Shown here piece by piece: positions 53,982-60,407 of a stretch of 64,000 nt of DNA; position 1 is the first letter of the stretch; the number at the start of each line of letters is the position of its first letter. Under the pieces are notes generated by a model. The model was not told the DNA's origin. It made no database searches and saw nothing but the letters and a program-made list of their open reading frames with translations. Source of the stretch: Soonwooa sp032062245 (GTDB taxonomy: Bacteria; Bacteroidota; Bacteroidia; Flavobacteriales; Weeksellaceae); the NCBI RefSeq assembly GCF_032062245.1, contig NZ_DAMBQF010000001.1, positions 62,001 to 126,000 on the forward strand, given 5' to 3'. The position numbers and the translations under genes are program-made.

Positions 53982-55541
53982 ATGTCAGAAGAACAAAAGA
54001 AAATACTAGAACAACAGCTCTGGAATATAGCCAACACGCTACGTGGAAAAATGAATGCCGATGAATTCCGAGATTATATTTTGGGATTTATTTTTTATAA
54101 ATATTTGGCTGAAAAAATGGAAATTTTCGCCAATTCCATTTTAAAAGAAGATAAAATCCAATTCAGAGAAATAAAAGAAGATACCGTAGAAGGTTCAGCA
54201 TACATTGATGCGATTAGAGAAGAAGCATTGGAAACCTTAGGATACTTTCTAAAACCTTCTGAACTTTTTAGCGAAATAGCCAAACGTGGAAATAGTGATA
54301 CCAACACATTTATTCTAGAAGATTTACAAAAAATATTGACCAATATTCAGTTGAGTACAATGGGAACACAAAGCGAAGAAGATTTTGATAATCTCTTTGA
54401 AGATATGGATCTCAACAGTACCAAACTGGGCAAAACCGCCGATGCAAGAAACGAAATTATTGTAAAGGTTTTATTACATTTGGATGAAATTGATTTTCAA
54501 CTCAATGATACCGAATTAGATGTTTTAGGCGATGCTTACGAGTATTTAATTGGTCAGTTTGCAAGCGGAGCAGGAAAAAAAGCAGGCGAGTTTTATACGC
54601 CTCAGGAAGTTTCTAAAATTTTAGCAAAAATTGTTACTACAGGTAAGAATAGGTTGAAATCGGTTTACGATCCCACTTGTGGATCAGGATCGTTGTTATT
54701 GAGGGTTGCAAGAGAAGTAAAAGATGTAAGCAATTTTTACGGACAAGAAATGAACCGCACCACGTACAATCTTGCCCGAATGAATATGATTCTTCACGGC
54801 GTACATTATCTTCAGTTTGATATTAAGCAAGAAGATACGCTGGAACATCCACAGCATTTGAACGATATGCCTTTTGAAGCCATTGTAGCTAATCCTCCTT
54901 TTTCGGCGAATTGGAGCGCGAATCCTTTATTTTTAAATGATGACCGTTTTAGTCAGTACGGAAAATTAGCTCCTTCTAGTAAAGCCGATTTTGCTTTCGT
55001 TCAGCATATGATTTATCATTTGGCAGAAAACGGAACAATGGCTATTGTGTTACCACACGGTGTGCTTTTTCGTGGTGCAGCCGAATTGCATATTCGTAAA
55101 TATTTGATTGAACAGAAAAATTATTTAGATGCCGTAATTGGTTTACCTGCCAATATTTTCTACGGAACCAGTATTCCTACTTGTATTTTGGTGTTTAAAA
55201 AATGTAAAGAAGATCCTGAACACATTTTGTTTATTGATGCCAGTAAAGAATTTGAAAAGGTAAAAAACCAAAATATGCTGAGGGAAGAACATATCAATAA
55301 AATTGTAGAAACCTTTCGCAATAGAACAGTTATTGAAAAATACAGTCATTTGGCAACCTTACAAGAAGTGGCAGATAATGATTACAATCTTAACATTCCT
55401 CGTTATGTAGATACTTTTGAAGCCGAAGAAGAAATTGACATTCAAGCGGTAATGCAAGAAATAAAATCTCTGGAAGCAAAACGTGCAGCGTTGGACAAAG
55501 AGATTGATGTGTATTTTAAAGAATTAGGACTTGTTTTTTAA
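53982..55541 (+). CDS. hsdM: Type I restriction-modification system methyltransferase subunit HsdM
   Basis: 519 residues: HsdM N-terminal helical domain (about 1-150), then an N6-adenine methyltransferase with SAM-binding DPTCGSGSLL (Asp230) and catalytic NPPF (Asn304-Phe307) in 'AIVANPPFSANW'. Works in the M2S1 complex, with HsdS giving sequence specificity. It opens the restriction cargo; six genes follow before the right end. The C-terminal coiled coil ('QEIKSLEAKRAALDKEIDVY') contacts HsdS. Confidence 0.96.
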   Translation: MSEEQKKILEQQLWNIANTLRGKMNADEFRDYILGFIFYKYLAEKMEIFANSILKEDKIQFREIKEDTVEGSAYIDAIREEALETLGYFLKPSELFSEIAKRGNSDTNTFILEDLQKILTNIQLSTMGTQSEEDFDNLFEDMDLNSTKLGKTADARNEIIVKVLLHLDEIDFQLNDTELDVLGDAYEYLIGQFASGAGKKAGEFYTPQEVSKILAKIVTTGKNRLKSVYDPTCGSGSLLLRVAREVKDVSNFYGQEMNRTTYNLARMNMILHGVHYLQFDIKQEDTLEHPQHLNDMPFEAIVANPPFSANWSANPLFLNDDRFSQYGKLAPSSKADFAFVQHMIYHLAENGTMAIVLPHGVLFRGAAELHIRKYLIEQKNYLDAVIGLPANIFYGTSIPTCILVFKKCKEDPEHILFIDASKEFEKVKNQNMLREEHINKIVETFRNRTVIEKYSHLATLQEVADNDYNLNIPRYVDTFEAEEEIDIQAVMQEIKSLEAKRAALDKEIDVYFKELGLVF

Positions 55542-55547
55542 ATTTTT

Positions 55548-56297
55548 ATGATGAAGCCAACAATCAATATATATTGTGACGAAAGTTGTCATTTGCAAAA
55601 TGACAAAGAACCTGTAATGGTTATCGGTGCGGTTTATTGCCCAATCGAAAAGAAGGAAGAAATTTTTGAGCGATTATATAGCTTTAAAGTTAAGCACAAT
55701 CTTATTCCTAAAAATAAAAAGAATGACAAAGACAATCGTCCCTATTATGAATTAAAATGGAACAAAGTCTCTAAATCAAAAATTGAGTACTACAAAGATG
55801 TAATTAATTATTTTTTTGATGATGATGATTTACAGTTTCGGGTGCTTGTAGTTTCTAACAAAACCGACATAGATTACGAAAAGTTCAACCATACGCACGA
55901 TACGTTTTACTATAAAATGTATTTTGGGATGTTAAAAGCCATTCTAAATCCTGAAAACTCGCATCATATTTACATTGATATTAAAGATACCAAAAGCAAA
56001 GAAAAAGTTCACAAACTGGAACAAGTTTTAAGGAATGATAAATATGATTATTCTAAGGAAATCATTAAAAAAGTACAGCAGGTAAGATCTCATGAAGTAG
56101 AAATTTTGCAATTGGCAGATTTGTTAGTGGGAGCTACCGCTTATGTGAATAGAGGATTAGCAAACAGTAAAGCAAAAAATGAATTAATCAATCTCATTAA
56201 ACACCGTTCTAAATATTCCTTAACAAAATCTACTTTGCTAAAAGAGAGAAAGTTCAATGTTTTTATTTGGGAACCACAAAAACCTTATTTTGTATGA
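55548..56297 (+). CDS. DUF3800 domain protein
   Basis: 249 residues. N-terminal 'INIYCDESCH' supplies the DUF3800 Asp-Glu signature, and the C-terminal 'EVEILQLADLLVGATAYVNR' its second conserved block with acidic residue. DUF3800 is predicted to have an RNase H-like fold; biochemical function is not established. It is lodged between hsdM and hsdS, 6 bp after hsdM, and its stop overlaps the next gene (ATGA). Met2 (55551) is an alternative start. Placement suggests an accessory or guard role in the restriction system. Confidence 0.85.
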   Translation: MMKPTINIYCDESCHLQNDKEPVMVIGAVYCPIEKKEEIFERLYSFKVKHNLIPKNKKNDKDNRPYYELKWNKVSKSKIEYYKDVINYFFDDDDLQFRVLVVSNKTDIDYEKFNHTHDTFYYKMYFGMLKAILNPENSHHIYIDIKDTKSKEKVHKLEQVLRNDKYDYSKEIIKKVQQVRSHEVEILQLADLLVGATAYVNRGLANSKAKNELINLIKHRSKYSLTKSTLLKERKFNVFIWEPQKPYFV

Positions 56298-56779
56298 GTT
56301 TAGTATTTCCCGAATTAATACCATTTAGTGATTTTGGTGGTGATTTCACGTCATATTTTGAAGCAGTTTATTTGGTTTTTCATAATGATTTTATTAAAAC
56401 TCAACCCAATTATGAAGGGCTAAAAGTAGCTGTAAGAAAATATCCTGAAGTGGACGGAATGCATCGTACATTTTACCATATTACCCACGAAGGAGAAGAC
56501 GAAGCTAATAGACAACCAGATTTTAGAAGAATGGAACGTATCCGTTTTCCAAAGTTTGTTATAGAATACTTTGAACACGAAGAAATCCTCATCTGGAAAA
56601 ACGTAAGAGGTAAAGACGAACGTATTGTTTTGTTTAATGAAACCGAAAATTATATTGTGATTTTAACCGACAGAGGAGAATATTATATGTTCATAACGGC
56701 TTATTATATTGAAACAGAACATAGAAAAAGAAAGCTATTAAAAGAATACGAAGCGTATAAAAAAGCCAAAACCGCTTAG
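56294..56779 (+). CDS. Predicted BECR-fold nuclease-like protein, coupled to DUF3800
   Basis: 161 residues from the ATG at 56294, which overlaps the DUF3800 stop (ATGA); the earlier in-frame ATG at 56267 is less likely. The C-terminal half ('MERIRFPKFVIEYFEHEEIL', 'WKNVRGKDERIVLFNE', 'ENYIVILTDRGEYYMFITAY') followed by 'YIETEHRKRKLLKEYEAY' resembles the phage Barnase-EndoU-Colicin-RelE-like (PBECR) nuclease pattern. A toxin-type RNase function is inferred and unproven. Codon stop lies in a small CCGC/GCGG hairpin. Confidence 0.55.
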   Translation: MSLVFPELIPFSDFGGDFTSYFEAVYLVFHNDFIKTQPNYEGLKVAVRKYPEVDGMHRTFYHITHEGEDEANRQPDFRRMERIRFPKFVIEYFEHEEILIWKNVRGKDERIVLFNETENYIVILTDRGEYYMFITAYYIETEHRKRKLLKEYEAYKKAKTA

Positions 56780-56917
56780 CGGAACTAAACGGCTTCTTAT
56801 ACTCCTTTAACACTTACAACCAATAAAGGAATGGTTACTGAGCTTTTGCAAAGATACGCAATAAAAATAAAAAAGCAAATAGATTAAATCCTTAATGCTG
56901 AAAAAGAAGATAATAGT

Positions 56918-58057
56918 ATGACCGATATACAAAAAGAAAATAAAAGTGGTGGTAAAGTTCCAAATTTGAGATTTCCAAACTTTGAAGGAGTGTGGGAAGT
57001 GAAGAAGTTGGGAGAGATTTGTGAAATGCGTGCTGGGAAATTTATTGTAGCCTCGGAAATATATGATAAGCCTAATGATTCCTTATTTCCTTGTTTCGGA
57101 GGAAATGGCTTAAGAGGATATACTAAATCATTTAATAAAGAGGGAACATATTCCTTGATTGGTCGGCAAGGAGCGCTTTGTGGAAACGTAACTCTTGCTA
57201 ATGGAAAATTTTATGCAACGGAACACGCAGTTATTGTTGAGCCAAACGAAAATGCAGACACTATTTGGATGTTCTACTTATTGACATATCTAAATTTGAA
57301 TCAATATGCGACAGGAATGGCACAACCAGGTTTATCAGTTCAAAATTTAGAAAAGATAGAAATAGTATATCCAAAATCTAAAAAGGAGCAACAAAAAACA
57401 GCATCTTTTCTCTCTAAAATCGACGAACGCATCCAAACCCAAAGCAAAATAATTAAGGGTTTGAAAAAATTAAAGGTTGCAACTGCAAAAAAAATATTTT
57501 CACAAGAGTTGAGGTTTAAAGATAATAATGGAAATGAGTTTCCGGAATGGGAGGAAGTTTTATTAGGAGATGCTTTGGATTATGAACAGCCTACTAATTA
57601 TTTAGTTTCAAGTACAGAATATGATGATAGTTTTGAAACTCCTGTTGTAACTGCTGGAAAAACGTTTATTTTAGGATATACTGACGAAAAAAATGGAGTA
57701 TTTGAAAAAGAAAAACTTCCTGTGATTATTTTTGATGATTTTACTACTGCAAGCCAATTTGTAGATTTTTCTTTTAAGGCAAAATCATCTGCAATGAAAA
57801 TTTTAAAAGCTAAAAACGGTACCAATATTAGATTTATTTTTGAAGCGTTACAAATGATTAATTATGAAGTTGGAGGGCACGGAAGGCATTGGATTTCGGT
57901 ATTTTCAAACTTAAGCATTTCTGTTCCCTCACTTCCCGAACAAACCAAAATCGCCAATTTCCTTTCCGCTATCGACTTTAAAATTGATATTGAAAACCAA
58001 CTTTTGCAAAAATTAGAAGAACAGAAAAAGTTTTTGCTGCAAAATATTTTTGTTTAG
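56918..58057 (+). CDS. hsdS: Type I restriction specificity subunit HsdS, expressed copy
   Basis: 379 residues: N-terminal 'KVPNLRFPNFEGVWEVKKLG', target-recognition domain 1 (about 30-160), conserved spacer helix ('ASFLSKIDERIQTQSKIIKG', about 165-190), TRD2 (about 205-335) and a C-terminal coiled coil ('LLQKLEEQKKFLLQNIFV'). Full-length, two-TRD HsdS, which sets the two half-sites of the methylated sequence. Its 5' end holds one arm of the inverted repeat shared with the silent copy, so its TRDs are probably exchangeable. Confidence 0.94.
   Translation: MTDIQKENKSGGKVPNLRFPNFEGVWEVKKLGEICEMRAGKFIVASEIYDKPNDSLFPCFGGNGLRGYTKSFNKEGTYSLIGRQGALCGNVTLANGKFYATEHAVIVEPNENADTIWMFYLLTYLNLNQYATGMAQPGLSVQNLEKIEIVYPKSKKEQQKTASFLSKIDERIQTQSKIIKGLKKLKVATAKKIFSQELRFKDNNGNEFPEWEEVLLGDALDYEQPTNYLVSSTEYDDSFETPVVTAGKTFILGYTDEKNGVFEKEKLPVIIFDDFTTASQFVDFSFKAKSSAMKILKAKNGTNIRFIFEALQMINYEVGGHGRHWISVFSNLSISVPSLPEQTKIANFLSAIDFKIDIENQLLQKLEEQKKFLLQNIFV
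56992..57012 (+). repeat. 5' inverted repeat arm in expressed hsdS
   Basis: GTGGGAAGTGAAGAAGTTGG plus one G, 21 bp, identical to the complement at 59239-59259 in the silent hsdS. Similarity extends outward (GAAGGAG on the 5' side, GAG on the 3' side, single mismatches). It encodes WEVKKLG in the same frame in both copies. Confidence 0.85.
57434..57453 (+). repeat. Central inverted repeat arm in expressed hsdS
   Basis: CAAACCCAAAGCAAAATAAT, identical to the complement at 58699-58718. Encodes QTQSKII of the spacer between TRD1 and TRD2 in the same frame in both genes. Confidence 0.8.
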
Positions 58058-58061
58058 AATG

Positions 58062-59252
58062 TTAAACAAACATTTGCTGTAATAGATATTTTTTTTGCAT
58101 TTCCAGCTGTTCTAAAATGGTTTTTTCAGTTTGGATTTTTTGGTCAATTTTGGTCAAAAAAGATGATATTTGAATTTGCTCTTCAAGTGATGGAATCGAT
58201 ATATTCATCTTTATCAAATTTTCATAACTCAAAGTATTTCTTACGCTACCCTCAAACGAATTATTCATTTGTTTAGTAAATTCGATAGTCTTAAACCAAT
58301 ACAATAAAAAAGTATCTATTAGAAAAATATTCTCAGCTTTAAAGCTAATATACAATGGACTTATTATAGAAATTTTATCATCAAATTTATAAGCAAGAGA
58401 GCCTACATTTATTCTTGATGGATTGTAAGCAAAACAGCCCTTATCTATTACATAGTAGTTGGAAGTATCAACACTTGCAACACGCCTATCTTCAAAAATA
58501 TCTTCTTGATTAATGAAGCCATATTTATTACTAACACTTTGGACAGTTGAATATCTTTGATTTTTGTTTTTGGTTGAATTTTTTAGCAAAACATCTCCTA
58601 GTTTCTTAGTTTTCCAATCATCTGCAAAATCTCCGAATCTTATTTTTTGAGAAAAAAGATTATCCTTAATGCCCTTAAAATAGAACTCTATTTGTTCTAT
58701 TATTTTGCTTTGGGTTTGAATTCTTTCATCAAGTAAAGCCAAAAACGATGATATTTTGCTTTGCTCTTCTACAGAAGGAAAAGACAATTCAACTTTTGAA
58801 ATTCTTCCAACATTAATACTTAAAACTTTTGAGCCTTGAGATTCTTTTTGAATTTGGGTTCTGACAGAATTAGATTTAAACAAATAACCACTAAAACCTA
58901 AATGAAAAATATCTTTTTTTGGTCTTGCTAATAAAGTATGCAATCCTGAAAGTAATTTTTCTCCATTGGTATTTATAATCTCAATGCTTTTACCAACATC
59001 ATTTAGATCTTCTGAAGCATCTGCGAATATAATATCTCCATTTTTACAATAATTTTCATCCGAAATTCTACTAATATCTATTTCTTGATTGATGAAAGGA
59101 ACTGATTCACAATTAATATCAAATAAAGTTTGAAATTTCGTATGAATATCTCCGTAATGAATGTTTTTGACTGTTCCATATTCATAATTCAGATTTTCAC
59201 GAGAAAAAGAATTGGTTACTTTAAAATCCATAACCTCCCCCAACTTCTTCAC
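58062..59252 (-). CDS. Silent inverted hsdS cassette (no start codon or promoter of its own)
   Basis: 396 residues if read from a GTG at 59252, but the reading frame is open upstream to a stop at 59328-59330 and encodes 'FVPNNPKKISNLRFPEFEGE', homologous to the start of the expressed HsdS, without any ATG. It has a complete body: TRD1, conserved spacer ('SFLALLDERIQTQSKIIEQ'), TRD2 and C-terminal coil ('LEQLEMQKKYLLQQMFV'). It is tail-to-tail with the expressed hsdS (4-bp gap between stops). It is most simply a storage cassette that is expressed only after DNA inversion. Confidence 0.85.
   Translation of the reverse strand: MKKLGEVMDFKVTNSFSRENLNYEYGTVKNIHYGDIHTKFQTLFDINCESVPFINQEIDISRISDENYCKNGDIIFADASEDLNDVGKSIEIINTNGEKLLSGLHTLLARPKKDIFHLGFSGYLFKSNSVRTQIQKESQGSKVLSINVGRISKVELSFPSVEEQSKISSFLALLDERIQTQSKIIEQIEFYFKGIKDNLFSQKIRFGDFADDWKTKKLGDVLLKNSTKNKNQRYSTVQSVSNKYGFINQEDIFEDRRVASVDTSNYYVIDKGCFAYNPSRINVGSLAYKFDDKISIISPLYISFKAENIFLIDTFLLYWFKTIEFTKQMNNSFEGSVRNTLSYENLIKMNISIPSLEEQIQISSFLTKIDQKIQTEKTILEQLEMQKKYLLQQMFV
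58699..58718 (-). repeat. Central inverted repeat arm in silent hsdS
   Basis: Minus-strand copy of CAAACCCAAAGCAAAATAAT, partner of 57434-57453. Confidence 0.8.
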
Positions 59253-59259
59253 TTCCCAC
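59239..59259 (-). repeat. 5' inverted repeat arm in silent hsdS
   Basis: Minus-strand copy of the 21-bp repeat at 56992-57012. Crossing over between the pair would invert 2.2-2.3 kb and join the expressed start to the silent body in frame. Confidence 0.85.
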
Positions 59260-59324
59260 TCTCCTTCGAACTCAGGAAATCTAAGATTAGAGATTTTCTT
59301 TGGGTTATTTGGAACAAAGGTGGG

Positions 59325-59374
59325 TACTTACAAATTTTAAACCCTCAATCCTTAAATGTTTTCCTTTGTAAGTA
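59325..59374. promoter_or_regulatory. 10-bp inverted repeat upstream of the recombinase gene
   Basis: TACTTACAAA (59325-59334) and TTTGTAAGTA (59365-59374), perfect arms, 30-nt spacer, ending 20 bp before the recombinase ATG. Candidate operator, or accessory recombinase site. Confidence 0.5.
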
Positions 59375-59394
59375 AAAATCTTTAATTCAAAAAA

Positions 59395-60318
59395 ATGAAC
59401 AAAAAACAACTCTCAGAAGTCATTGCACTATGGAAAGCAGACAAAAAAAATTATGTAAAAAAATCTACATTTTCGGCGTATGTATTACTCATCGAAAATC
59501 ATTTATTGCCGTCTTTTGGCAATCAATACGAAATTCAGGAAGCCGATGTACAAACTTTTGTATTGCAAAAATTAGAAGCTGGTTTAAGCCAAAAAACCAT
59601 CAAAGACATTTTAATCGTTTTGAAAATGGTGCTGAAATTTGGTGCTAAAAACAAATGGATTGCTTATGAACCTTTCGAAATTCAATATCCTACCATTCGC
59701 GAAAATCAGCAAATAGAAGTGCTTTCCAGAACGCATCAGAAAAAAATAATGAATTACATACAAGAACATTTTACCTTTCGGAATTTAGGTGTTTTAATCT
59801 GTTTATCCTCAGGAATGCGAATTGGCGAGATATGTGCTTTAACTTGGGAGGACATTGATACCGACAACGGAGTAATCAGCGTGAATCGTACCATTCAAAG
59901 AATCTACGTAATAGAAGACGGAACCCGAAAAACAGAACTCATTTTAGACACGCCAAAAACCAAAAATTCCATTCGCGAAATCCCGATGAACCGAGACTTG
60001 ATTCGATTGATAAAACCCATCAAAAAAATAGTAAATCCCTCATTTTTTGTACTCACCAATGATGCCAAACCTACAGAACCTAGAACGTACAGAAGTTTTT
60101 ACAAAAACCTAATGCGTTATTTAGAAATCCCAGAAATAAAATTTCACGGATTAAGACACAGTTTCGCCACACGCTGTATTGAAAGTAATTGCGATTACAA
60201 AACAGTAAGTGTATTACTCGGACATTCCAACATCAGTACAACTTTAAATTTATATGTTCACCCAAATATGGAACAAAAGAAGAAAGCCATTGAGCAGATG
60301 TTTAAGACATTGAGATAA
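59395..60318 (+). CDS. Tyrosine recombinase, probable hsdS invertase
   Basis: 307 residues with an N-terminal SAM-like core-binding domain (about 1-100) and a catalytic domain with Arg142 (GMRIGEICAL), His251-x-x-Arg254 (HGLRHSF) and Tyr287 (TTLNLYVHPN); 'LLGHSNIST' supplies the last His. It is a different family member from the integrase at the left end. It lies directly between the silent hsdS and hsdR, the position occupied by dedicated invertases in phase-variable type I systems; this makes it the likely catalyst of the hsdS inversion. Confidence 0.9.
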   Translation: MNKKQLSEVIALWKADKKNYVKKSTFSAYVLLIENHLLPSFGNQYEIQEADVQTFVLQKLEAGLSQKTIKDILIVLKMVLKFGAKNKWIAYEPFEIQYPTIRENQQIEVLSRTHQKKIMNYIQEHFTFRNLGVLICLSSGMRIGEICALTWEDIDTDNGVISVNRTIQRIYVIEDGTRKTELILDTPKTKNSIREIPMNRDLIRLIKPIKKIVNPSFFVLTNDAKPTEPRTYRSFYKNLMRYLEIPEIKFHGLRHSFATRCIESNCDYKTVSVLLGHSNISTTLNLYVHPNMEQKKKAIEQMFKTLR

Positions 60319-60407
60319 GTTCTAAATTATGAATTGGGAGAATATTTTATTTTACTAAATTTGTAAGTAGTTGAAAAACCATAATAACCTCCTAATTCAT
60401 AATTATT

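Noticed and set aside
58062..59252. Second hsdS as a decayed pseudogene
   Set aside because: The frame is intact over two TRDs and the C-terminal coil; only the start is missing, which fits an inversion cassette.
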